DNA of 64,000 nt from Thozetella sp. PMI_491 (lineage: Eukaryota > Ascomycota > Sordariomycetes > Chaetosphaeriales > Chaetosphaeriaceae): contig MU270096.1 of assembly GCA_021432635.1 (NCBI GenBank), positions 147,367 to 211,366 on the forward strand. Reading direction: 5' to 3'. The first letter of the stretch is position 1. The number at the start of each line of letters is the position of its first letter. The position numbers and the translations under genes were made by a program. The notes under the pieces were generated by a model. The model made no database searches. It was not told the origin of the DNA and saw only the letters and a program-made list of their open reading frames with translations. This document shows, piece after piece, positions 1 to 9,115 of this stretch.

Positions 1-385
1 CTTCCTCGAGATCGCCGTTCCATGCCTGGAAGCCGACTCCTACGGGGAGCAGTTGACCTGTCGACGCTCCAAGCGGAGTCTCCTTCAGCAAAGACTTTAC
101 GGCCTCGAGGTCGGCGGCTGTGCTCTCGGGCTTGAGGCCAGGGCCGATGAAGCCAAGACCGCCGGCGCGAACGATGGCGACGGCCAGCTCCGGCCCGGAC
201 ATGACGCGCATCGGGGCGCCGACAATGAGCGGTGCCGATGTCCATGGGTACGTCTCCGCCAGACGCTTTCTGTGCTCCACGGCGTGCAGCGACATGGCTG
301 GCAGAAGGCGCGGGGTCGAGGTTGCGAACGATTGCTTCTGGAGGAGGCGGCTAAGGAATGGCGTAGCGGCGCGCAACTGCCTCAT
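1..385 (-). CDS. Nitronate monooxygenase (2-nitropropane dioxygenase) family, 5' part only
   Basis: The gene is cut by the window edge, so only about the first 128 codons are visible. Members of this family are FMN-dependent enzymes that oxidise alkyl nitronates. The translation has the family's N-terminal barrel start, with SAPLIVGAPMRVMSGPEL followed by AGGLGFIGPG, the region that leads into the FMN site. The ATG at 385 gives an extra N-terminus of about 30 residues, rich in Arg, Leu and Ser and lacking acidic residues, which could be a mitochondrial targeting peptide. An in-frame ATG at about 295 (MSLHAVEHRKR) is an alternative start giving a cytosolic form. No intron is needed in the visible part. 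The family call is firm; the substrate and the targeting are inference. Confidence 0.85.
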   Translation of the reverse strand, partial: MRQLRAATPFLSRLLQKQSFATSTPRLLPAMSLHAVEHRKRLAETYPWTSAPLIVGAPMRVMSGPELAVAIVRAGGLGFIGPGLKPESTAADLEAVKSLLKETPLGASTGQLLPVGVGFQAWNGDLEE

Positions 386-1607
386 TTCGAGAATTCAGAC
401 TATCCCGGTTGAAATGGCAGTTTAGTGCATTGCGAACGTTGATGGCATTCGTGGCACTATTAAGTCATGCTGAGTCCGCGGAGATGCATACTCGTATGCT
501 TTCATGAGTCGCTGCCGTGGACGAGGACGATTGACCAGCGAGATTAGCTAAGCACTTTGTGCGTAATCGTCTCGGACGTTGTCCGTGAGGCAGCATGAGG
601 GCAAACAAGAAGCCGCCACATCGGCCCGGAGCATATTCTGGACGGGCCGGGCATGGCGAGGTGTGGAACTGACGGCTTAGAAGAGACGCCTGCCTCCGTT
701 GGCTAGGGGTTCTTTGCCTCTTCCCGGTGCCCTCGAGGAGAAGCAGCGCATGCTTAGGAAAGCGCGGCCGTCTGATGTGGCGGAAAGAACAATGGGGCTA
801 TCATAGACCGGAGGGATTTGGCCAGGCGAACGGAGTCATCTCCAGTCTCGCATTGCTTGCACTTGAGGTCGGATGCACTCCCTTTTAGATCTCGTCAGCT
901 CCATCCGCAAGGGGGGGTGTGCTCGAGGATGCATAGCCTCGTCTCGACTTGCCCTCCCGCGCGGCGCCCCACATCCTCGCCTCGCCCTGCCATTCCGAGC
1001 AACTACGCCCCATATCTGTGGCGCCGCCTGCTTGCTAGTGTCGTCAACCCGCGCGGCAACTCGCACTCATCTAGGAGTGCGCGCGGCAACCAAGGCCTCA
1101 CCATCTTCTACCTTCCTTAGCAGGGGTCGGTAGAGGGACTTTGGTATGTGCCGCTTCCAAATACAGTCCAACCGCCGCCTTCGACGCGGCAGACCGATCC
1201 ACTCTAGTGATGCGATTGTGCGAATACGTGCTTGGCGGTAGCCAACTACGGCAGGCCGCCTGTGCCTGGCCCTTACTGATTCGGAGAGACGTGGAGCACA
1301 CAGAAGCCGCTCGTTATCCGCCTCCGCGGACCCGCCCACCGCTGCCTCGTCGGGTAGCTCACTATTATTGTGCGTTTCATGAAGGATCGATAGGGTAGAG
1401 CACAAAGATTACAAATTCGAATGTTACCAATCTACTATGTATAGACCTCTGGCAATATAAATACTAGCATCTAGCTGCGGTCGAGGGGGGGGATTGTTTG
1501 TGTACATCAGTATCTCAAGCTTCCAGCCTCAACCCCTTCGCATACCTTAGCCCCACCTGCTAATAAACCCACAACTTGCTACCCCAGTATCCAACCCAAA
1601 GAGCAAT
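386..1607. other. Intergenic region, no gene seen
   Basis: This is the divergent upstream region between the nitronate monooxygenase (minus) and the FMN reductase (plus). It has only short unconserved open frames. The last 150 bases are AT-richer and C/A-rich, as expected of a promoter and leader for the reductase. Confidence 0.6.
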
Positions 1608-2318
1608 ATGTCGGTCGCCAAGTCCATCGCCATCATCACAGCCAGCACCCGCAAGCCTCGCGTCGGCCCGGATGTTGCCAAGTATGTCAAGAACATTCTC
1701 GACCAAGAGCCCCTGTCCACGCCGGCCGGCACCCCAGTCACTCTGGCGGAAGTAGACCTCGCTACCTTCAACCTTCCGGTCTTGGATGAGCCCATGCCCG
1801 GCCGGAATACCACGTCGGAGGATCACCCCCACGAGCACAGCCGCGCGTGGAGCCGAGAGATCAAGAAGCACGACGCATACGTCCTCGTCACACCCGAGTA
1901 CAACTGTATAGTCTTCCCTTTCCTTCTTTCACCTGCCCCCCACCGCCATAAACTCAGGATCTAATCATGTCGAATAGATACCATCGCCGGTGGTGTCAAG
2001 AACGCCATCGACTACCTCCTGCACGAATGGACCGGCAAGCCTGTTGCCATTGTCACATACGGCATCGCTGGCGGTACTTTTGCCTCGGAGCACACTAAGC
2101 ACGTTCTGTCCATGATGAAGCTGCGCGTAGCCGAGACCCTCCCTCAGCTCGACTTTGGCGGTAGCTTTGGCCCAGAGGCGGGCAGCGCCGCCGGAGGCAA
2201 GCTCTCTGAAGAGTCAAGCAAACGCTGGGACGAGGTCAAGAAGGCCGATATCCAGAAGGCTTTTGCAGAGGTACGGGAGTTGTTGGATCAGGAGCCGCCC
2301 GCCGCCGCCTCGGCCTAG
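1608..2318 (+). CDS. NADPH-dependent FMN reductase family protein
   Basis: Two exons, 1608-1905 and 1978-2318, encode 212 residues. Flavodoxin-like NADPH:FMN reductases bind FMN and reduce flavins, quinones or azo compounds, usually in the cytosol. The N-terminus has the phosphate-binding loop region (IITASTRKPRVG), and TPEYN near residue 97 is the family motif that contacts the isoalloxazine ring. The 72-nt intron (GTATAG...AATAG) falls right after that motif; splicing gives TPEYNYTIAGG, as expected for the family. The length is typical. The chosen ATG is the first in frame and begins directly before the first beta strand. The physiological substrate cannot be read from sequence. Confidence 0.9.
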
Positions 2319-2324
2319 GTCATG

Positions 2325-2330
2325 AATAAA
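2325..2330 (+). terminator. Polyadenylation signal AATAAA of the FMN reductase gene
   Basis: A canonical AATAAA lies 7 bases after the stop codon of the reductase. It is consistent with a short 3' UTR, although fungal signals are loose. Confidence 0.4.
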
Positions 2331-2583
2331 CATTTTAGAGTTACAGGGAATAGAATATAGTATTGTAGGATTTATAACTCAGAACCGCCTTAAGCTTACT
2401 CACGGTAGTAGTAGACTAGCTACCTGTTCATCCTTGCTGGTTTGGTGATGCCTCTGTCACACACTCGTCGGTCCCTCGTTCCGTTCCGTGTGTATCTCTA
2501 TTTCCGATCTAGGACGCCACAAACTAAGGCTATCCGTCCGTGGCTTTGAAACCCGAGATTCCATAGACCAGAAAGAACTTCTT

Positions 2584-3386
2584 CTAGATCATCAGATATG
2601 CCATGAATGCCGTCCAGGCCACGACACCAATGGCTACTTGTTTTGGTCCAAGACCCGCAGCATCGTTAGTCGGCGTGCTGGTTGCCGACGTCGTCTTCGA
2701 GGGTTCTGTTGTAGAGCCCGCCGCGCCACCGCCGGACGTGGTGGTGCCAGGGGGGGAGGTACCAGCTGAAGAGGCGGTGCCCGAAGTAGCTGTGGTTCCA
2801 GATGTCGTTGTAGATCCGGCTACAGTGCCAGTGCTCGAAGAGGAGCTCGACCCGCTATCGCTCTCATCATTCGGCTCCAGATCCCCGCCGAATACACCAA
2901 CGGGAACGCCCTCGGAGTGGACGTCATGAGCTGCCGTCCTGTAGTCGTCCAACGTCTGATCACTGTTAGGATTGACGGCGCCTACCATGCCAGAGCGGCA
3001 GTGCCCAGGCGCAGGACAGTAGAAGAACAGTGGGCTTGTGGTCTTGATTGTTACCACAAATTTCTGGGCCTTGAGAGAGGAAATGTTAAACTCAAGCAGT
3101 GGCTTATTTCCAGTTTGGTCCCTTTACTTACCGCTTCCCCACTCTGGACGGGCAGGAAGCCTGAGCAAAAGGCCTGGTCCGATGACGATGCAGGCTGGCA
3201 AGGCCTCCCGAAGTCACCGAGAGCAACGCTGTGGTTCTGCGGATAAAACACAAACTCCAGGGTGTCGCCCACGCTAGCTTGGATCGTGCTGGGATTGAAA
3301 GTGAACCCATTCTCGCCGACTTCCACCTTGATGCTCTTGGCCATTGCCACGCCCACCAAGGCGAAGAGAGTCAATGACAAGATCAT
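2584..3386 (-). CDS. Secreted cupredoxin-domain protein, Ser/Thr-rich, probable GPI anchor
   Basis: Two exons (3386-3132 and 3063-2584) encode 244 residues. A signal peptide (MILSLTLFALVGVAMA) precedes a plastocyanin-like domain of about 110 residues. The four expected type-1 copper ligands are present: His in QNHSVALG, then Cys, His and Met in YCPAPGHCRSGM. After the domain comes a Ser/Thr/Gly-rich stretch and a C-terminal hydrophobic segment (GVVAWTAFMAYLMI) that looks like a GPI-attachment signal. The 68-nt intron (GTAAGT...CCCAG) joins GEA to KFVVTIKTTSP. The start at 3386 is chosen because the signal peptide begins there, not at the in-frame codon 13 residues upstream. Related fungal proteins sit on the cell surface and are often described as extracellular serine-rich proteins. 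The role is unknown. Confidence 0.85.
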
Positions 3387-4108
3387 CTTGCGTTTTGAGA
3401 CTACTGAACCCGAGGGGCAATTCACTGCAATTAGGCGGCACTCAATGGAAACGAGATGGTTGCGGGAAGACGATGCTGGTGCGAGAAAAGCAGAGAAAAG
3501 CAGAGATAGAACGTTGAACTCCTGCGGGATATGTAACTACATTGAGATGGCCAAGCCAGGCCTAGGAGCCGAGCTGAGCGCTGTGTGGCGGCGCAACTCG
3601 TCGCCGAGGGCGCCAATGAGCTCGTTGTGAGACCTGCAGTCGCATTGGTGTCCGCGTCTAGTTAAGCCACGCTGCAGCTATAGGCTAGTGTGCACGTCTT
3701 GGCGAGCTGCGATCAGCACAACTTGACCCACAAGCAGCACGCTTGAAAGCCCACTCTATCTTGTAAATGGCGAAGAACAGCAGCATATACACGCGGCTCA
3801 GAGACTTTGTCATCGAAGATGCACGACCGTTAAAAAACTTAGGCCATAGCCACATCAGTTACGGCATTTGGTTTTACCTCATGATCCTAATCGCTGCTGA
3901 GCTTCTATAGATTTTTCAAAAGCTGCTACGGAGCTGTAGCAATTTATTCCGAACATATCGTCCAAAACCCACAGCGGATCAAACATCGGGCAAATAGATT
4001 CAGCCGCCTCTTGTTTCAACCCTGGAACGTAAACTTTTTGATAGTTAGAGGGTTTCTAGGCCCGAACGGATGTATCATTCCGTCGGATCACCGCCATACT
4101 GCATTAGG
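3387..4108. other. Intergenic region, no gene seen
   Basis: This separates two minus-strand genes. The half from about 3750 to 4070 is AT-richer, with no open frame worth naming. Confidence 0.55.
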
Positions 4109-5077
4109 CTAATCAATAAGACCGTAGTGGCCCTCGCCTCCATGTTTGGGCCCTTTCTTGGGCGTCTTCGGCGGCTTGCCTCCGGGTCCTCCGTGCGACG
4201 GTGTAACCATATTCGAAGGTGCTGGAGACTCCGTGGCCGGAGGAGCAACCGAACCACGGGCTTGAAGTGCCGCGCCGTCCCGACCAATAATGCTCGCACG
4301 AGCCTCTTGAGTCCGGATCGCGGCGGCACGTGTTGCGGTCCGGAAGGTGTTCTTCGCGAGCAATGGCTGCGTGGCGTTGGAGAAGAGAGGAGTAGGCGAA
4401 CCCCCGGTCGAGCCATCGGCAGTCTTGATGGTAGGCTTCCCGGATTCGTCAGCCTCCCTCTCCTTGTCTTCAAAATCTTTGACGATGTTTCCTGGAAGAC
4501 CATCGATCGAGGGCTTGGACGAGGGAACAGCAGTTTCTTTGGAGCCCATGGCTTCCTCGACCGGGGTAGGAAGATTTTGCTGCTCATACTCTTCGATGCT
4601 GTCTTCCTCCATGGGTGGCACTGGAAGTTCCTCTTGCTGCTGCCCCTGGTTTTGCTCCTGTTGGCCCAGCTCTTGCTCGGCATCTTGTAAAGGGATCTGC
4701 TCCTGCTGTTCCGGGGTGTGTGATATTTCGTGCTCGATATCCTCCGTAACTTCCTCGAGGGGGACGGTTGCAACGGGCTCGTAGTTCGGCGTCTTGGTTT
4801 CACCTCCTGCACCATTGAGGATTAAGGGAAGCTCTAGACCTCGTGAGGTTAACCGGAGTCGAGCTTGCTGCCCGAGGATGGCATTCGACGAGATCTTAGG
4901 GGTACTATTCTTCAAGTCGGTAATCTTATCGGCCATAAACAAGAAGTTAAGGATGCAATAGAGAACCAAGGGATAAAGGAGGAAGGCAATGGCATATGCC
5001 CGCCGCGGGTTGGCCCGTCGTTCGTTACAGCACGCACACCCGGCGCACTCACAAGCGGACTTCGGCTCTTGCATCAT
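4109..5077 (-). CDS. Unknown protein with one membrane segment and a Gln/Glu-rich tail
   Basis: A single open frame of 322 residues. The N-terminus is Cys-rich (ACECAGCACC near residues 8-17), followed by a basic stretch and one hydrophobic segment of about 23 residues (AYAIAFLLYPLVLYCILNFLF). The rest is hydrophilic: a Gln/Glu-rich region around residues 110-170, then Pro, Ser, Thr and Gly, ending in a basic PKTPKKGPKHGG segment. The cysteines beside the membrane segment are possible palmitoylation sites. It looks like a membrane protein with a long disordered tail. I do not recognise a family. The long uninterrupted frame with an ordered layout supports it being real, but unrecognised introns are possible. 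Confidence 0.55.
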   Translation of the reverse strand: MMQEPKSACECAGCACCNERRANPRRAYAIAFLLYPLVLYCILNFLFMADKITDLKNSTPKISSNAILGQQARLRLTSRGLELPLILNGAGGETKTPNYEPVATVPLEEVTEDIEHEISHTPEQQEQIPLQDAEQELGQQEQNQGQQQEELPVPPMEEDSIEEYEQQNLPTPVEEAMGSKETAVPSSKPSIDGLPGNIVKDFEDKEREADESGKPTIKTADGSTGGSPTPLFSNATQPLLAKNTFRTATRAAAIRTQEARASIIGRDGAALQARGSVAPPATESPAPSNMVTPSHGGPGGKPPKTPKKGPKHGGEGHYGLID

Positions 5078-6852
5078 GGTTTGCGTATGGAGCTACGAAT
5101 CGGGGCGGTGACAAGGAGCACCACAAATGGAGCATTCGCACATGAGCGCCATCTATATGGGCGCCGGAGACACTATCATTTTGTTTACAAGTGTATAGAC
5201 TCGCCATCACATAGGGACAACCCAAAGGCAACTAACACACAAGAGAACTTTGCGCAAACACTGTTGCCAACTATGTTCAACGCAACGATGGTATGGCAAA
5301 GCAGTTTCTATGCTAGGAGCATGCCCTGGCTGAACTATACGACAAAGGCTAGGAACAGCGTCGGTACATGCCGAGAGTTGAGGCCTGTAATGAAGTTTCG
5401 ATTTGTCTCTTAGACGGAGCTGACCAAGCAATAGTGTTTATGCAAAGCCGAGATAGCCTGCAAGTGTCTTAGCCCTCAACAAACCTTGTCGCATCGAGTC
5501 AGTCGATCAGGGTGCATAAGAAACCTCATTGGCAGAGATCACCCGAATCCAGATCGAAATGAACAATCGGGATGAATCGACGGACATATGGGCTTACGAA
5601 CAAGCCCGAAGGACTTTCGCTGGCGCCAGAATGCCACACGAGACGTGGTTGCTAGGATCGACCAACACACGTACAAGTTTCATCCGCGCACTTGGCGGGG
5701 GCGAATCTTATCAGGCGGGCGCGTATACTAGATAGGCCGTATCAATAGGATGTTGAATTATCGAACTATCGTTTCAGAGATCTCTCGTCTAATTCGCTTC
5801 TCACGTGCGTTGGGTGGGACATTCTAGCTAGGAGGGCCGGAGGGCAGTAGCGACGACCGCCACACCGGCGCAGCGACCGGGAGGGGCCCCCCGAACCGAA
5901 GGGTAGCGGCCGAAGGAAGCGTTATCGGGTCCGACCCCACAGAGCCAAGGAGGCTTGTTCCGGCCGGCCGTGCGCGGGGGGTGCCCGGCTACAACGTCCT
6001 GCGAGCAGCGCACGAGTCTCAGGAGGCGAGACACTTGGGATGGCCCCATCCAGCCAGAGAGAGCCTTGATACCTGAAGCACTGGCGCCTTCTGGCACCGT
6101 GGGATGCGGTACGGGGCCAGAAGATGGGACGATTGCTGCCCCTGCCTCGTGCCAACGCCGGCTGTGAGCTCATAAGAGCTGCGATTGCCCGGTCTAGGCT
6201 GCGCGTTAGCAAGCGCTGCAACAGCTGATGATCGCCTCCTACGGGGGTTGGGGCCGCTTCGCTGGGCGTAACCCTGCCCAGCGTTGAGGGTGACGGGAGA
6301 AGGGAGGGGGGGGGACCTGGCCGACCATGTTTCAGATAACCCCCGGCCGCTGGACCCTGCCACCAAACACAGATCCACCGGGCCATGGCACCGTGGAGAG
6401 CAGAAAACGTACGACTCGTTTCGGAAACCCTATGCCAGGCCGGGGAGATAGGACGATTTGTAGAGGTTGTCGTGAGACAAAGACAAACGGGGACGCAGTT
6501 CGCATAGCAAAAGGGACTTGCCCCACACGTCCGTGAACCGGGTCGGCTCCGCCGCAGACCTTCTAGGCCCCTTCGATTCGGCCACCAAACGCCCCTTTGG
6601 GTCTCACGGTGTAGCAGCCTGATGTGTCGATGTTGGAAGAATGCAGTTACATGGCGAGGCGTGCAGGGGATGCGCTGCGAGCAAACGTGCGGCGGACTTG
6701 GGTCGACGGACGACAGCGTCGTGTCGCAATCTCGTCGACCGCCAACGTCTCCTATTAACCGACAACCGACCGTTGACACACCAGGCTCTCCAAACGGCCA
6801 GACGGATGGCAAAGAGACATAAAAGAACGCGCCGCGGCCGTCCAAAGTCGAC
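5078..6852. other. Intergenic region, no convincing gene
   Basis: The stretch from 5820 to 6830 is GC-rich and open in several frames on both strands by composition alone. None of these frames shows a recognisable domain. It may hold the promoter and leader of the gene starting at 6853. Confidence 0.5.
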
Positions 6853-7769
6853 ATGAGCACCGCTTCCAAACTAGCAACAGCTTTGCCAACGAGAAAAGCT
6901 TCGACTTCGAAGGCATCAAAAGAACCGCCCGTCTCTCCCGTACCAGTCGACTTTGCAGAGTCCGCCAGACCGCCGTCGTGGTCCTCCAGCTCCCAAGTCT
7001 CCTCGCCTATCAGCACCACAGGGTCGCTCCGCCGGTCCAACACAGAGCCCAGACCCGAGCCCGAAAGTGTCCCCTCGCGCCCAGACCCTCTGCCAGACAG
7101 TCGCAGATCCCCGCCAGGATCCCCTTCCAGGACGTCTTCCAAGTCTAAATCCCCCGCTGGCTCGTCGCGCCCCGTCTCACCAGACAGCCCACCTCCTAAG
7201 CTCCAAAGACGTGTGTCACTCCGGTTTCCCATAAAGGTCAACTCTGACCCGACTTCCTTCCCGCCTTTCCCGCTTCCAGACACCTCACCGGCCAGTCGCT
7301 CAGCACGCAACCGCTCCCCTTCCAACCCCAAGCAGGAAAAGCCTACTCCCACTTCCCGGCAGGAGAAGAGACGTTCTGTTTCTTCACTCGGAGAGATCCC
7401 CTTGTTGTTGAGCAATCTTCAACAAACCCAGCAGACTCCACCCCTCGAAACCCAGGCGATCAGTATGTGTCTCATATCGTGTCGTGGCATGGCCCTTGCA
7501 TGTCCCCGGCCATGCCTACCCGTCTATATCTGGCTGACACCCCCTCGATAGGAGAAGCCGCAGAACCGCTGCCGGACAGCTACTTCGTACATCCACCATC
7601 TACTATAATGTCTGCCCCGTATGTACCCTCCCGCCCACGTCCTTCTCCTTTTGTCCATGACACTATTCCCAACCACACCAACTACACAGCCCTCCCCCCT
7701 TAACGACTGCTACTTGGTCTCTTCTCTCCCCTTCCACATCGCAGCATACCTGCCCACCGAGACAACTGA
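6853..7769 (+). CDS. Ser/Pro-rich low-complexity protein of unknown function
   Basis: Proposed exons 6853-7462, 7552-7618 and 7745-7769 give 233 residues. The first exon is rich in Ser, Pro and Arg and is probably disordered, with many SP and RS/SR pairs that could be phosphorylation sites (RRSNTEPRPEPES, SPDSPPPKLQRRVSLRF). The first intron has GTATGT...GATAG, and splicing continues into EAAEPLPDSYFVHPPS. The second uses GTATGT...CGCAG and ends with PIPAHRDN. If the second intron instead ended at AAAAG (7790), the frame would run straight into the ATG of the next gene, giving one fused protein. I do not recognise a family, and the 3' structure is uncertain. Confidence 0.5.
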
Positions 7770-7791
7770 CAGTATCTAAAGAGCCAAAAGC

Positions 7792-8154
7792 ATGGACACC
7801 ACCACCTCTGCCCCGGCCTACGCCCAGGACCGTAACGGCCCCCCGGCCCGCATGGGTGCCCCGGGACTTCCTGTCCCTATGCCCAACCTCTCCGGCCAGG
7901 CCAACGGCCTTGTTGGTAAGTCTTTATCCCCTCAGTCTTGTGGCGCTCTCTGCCTAAGAGCCGGCAGTCTACACTGCTTCACTCTACCAAGCACTCCCGC
8001 TGACCGCTACATAGGAAACTTGCTCAAGGGCCCCGTTGATGCGCAGGGCAAGCTCAAGGACGCTGCGCTCATGGTCGGAATTAAGTTGGACCTGGAAGCC
8101 GAGGTGCACCTAACGGCACGCGTCAGGGGTGACATCCTTGTTGGGCTTTATTAG
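7792..8154 (+). CDS. Small protein of unknown function, conserved-looking C-terminus
   Basis: Exons 7792-7915 and 8015-8154 encode 87 residues. The N-terminal half is Pro/Gly/Ala-rich. The C-terminal half is ordered, with a pattern (KLDLEAEVHLTARVRGD) of alternating hydrophobic and charged residues, and ends in ILVGLY. From memory, short fungal proteins with a similar ending are common, but no function is known to me. The intron (GTAAGT...CATAG) is 99 nt, a multiple of three, and has no in-frame stop, so a retained intron would still give a 120-residue protein. The ATG is only 22 bases after the proposed stop of the preceding gene, so the two may be one transcription unit. Confidence 0.65.
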   Translation: MDTTTSAPAYAQDRNGPPARMGAPGLPVPMPNLSGQANGLVGKSLSPQSCGALCLRAGSLHCFTLPSTPADRYIGNLLKGPVDAQGKLKDAALMVGIKLDLEAEVHLTARVRGDILVGLY

Positions 8155-9115
8155 TATGTGATGTAATCATATATTTTCATGGTCGGTGCCGGAGGAGGCA
8201 ACTATGGCCTAGAAGTAAGTTTGTCTCTAACTCTAGGCCATTAGTTGAGGGATGAGAAGGAGAACAAGGAGAAGACAAAAGCACGTGTCGCCCGTTTGGG
8301 GACGCGGAACTAGGCACCAAAGTGCCGGGGCGAGAGCTGCTGGGCGCGGCGCCTTGACGGGGGCCCGGAGCAGGGAAAGCCTGGAATGGCTTCCGTGGAG
8401 CTGGAATCTCGCACGCTCACGGGCCGCCAAGGTCATGCGCCGCTGTGCCCGCTCTCTCTTCGCCTGGCACTTAGCATTGTAAGGTAGAGAGCAAGCAATA
8501 TACCCTTTGCACTGTTGTACCCGTTGCCCCCGCTGTCCCCGTCGTTGCGCTGTGTGTTTCGGCACGTGTTGTTGGTTGGGGCTGCGACGCCATCTCCCGC
8601 GCTCCAATGACAAAAATCTCCGTGGCTCCCGTTTCGGCTCACTGGCCCGTAGCGCTGCGGGAAGGAGCGAGCCACGGTTTCGTCCCGCGTCCCGCGTGGG
8701 CGGCCGCTAATCTCGCCCTTCCCTGCCGAGACGATCCGCCGGGGAAATGGGTGGCGCCAACACCACCGCTGCACATTTCCCCCGAATGCTACAGTGGCTC
8801 CTGGGCGACGTGAGCTTTGTGGCCTCACTTACTGTCGCTATTCTGCAACCGAAATTGCTTCTTCACCGCCTGCCACCCGGCCGGGAAACTCCGCCTTGCA
8901 TGCACGGTGCGGTCTGTTCATGGGTATTGCTCAATTCCGGGGAGGTCTGAGTACTAGGCTAGCCGTCCTGGGCCAACCAAGCAGGCTAGGAATATCCTCG
9001 AGACCTTGTCCTTTTTCTCATCCCAACTTCTTCCTCCCTTCTCAGACAATCGCTGCCTCTTCTTATAAGAGGTCCTACGGCCCACGACATCGCCACCGCG
9101 TACGCGCGAGAGTCG
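8155..9115. other. Intergenic region between convergent genes, no gene seen
   Basis: This lies between the 3' ends of the small protein gene (plus) and the MFS transporter (minus). It is GC-rich, with accidental open frames and no recognisable domain. Confidence 0.55.

Noticed and set aside
5922-7415. 497-codon open frame on the minus strand
   Set aside because: It overlaps the Ser/Pro-rich gene in antisense, lies in GC-rich DNA where stops are scarce, and shows no domain or ordered composition.
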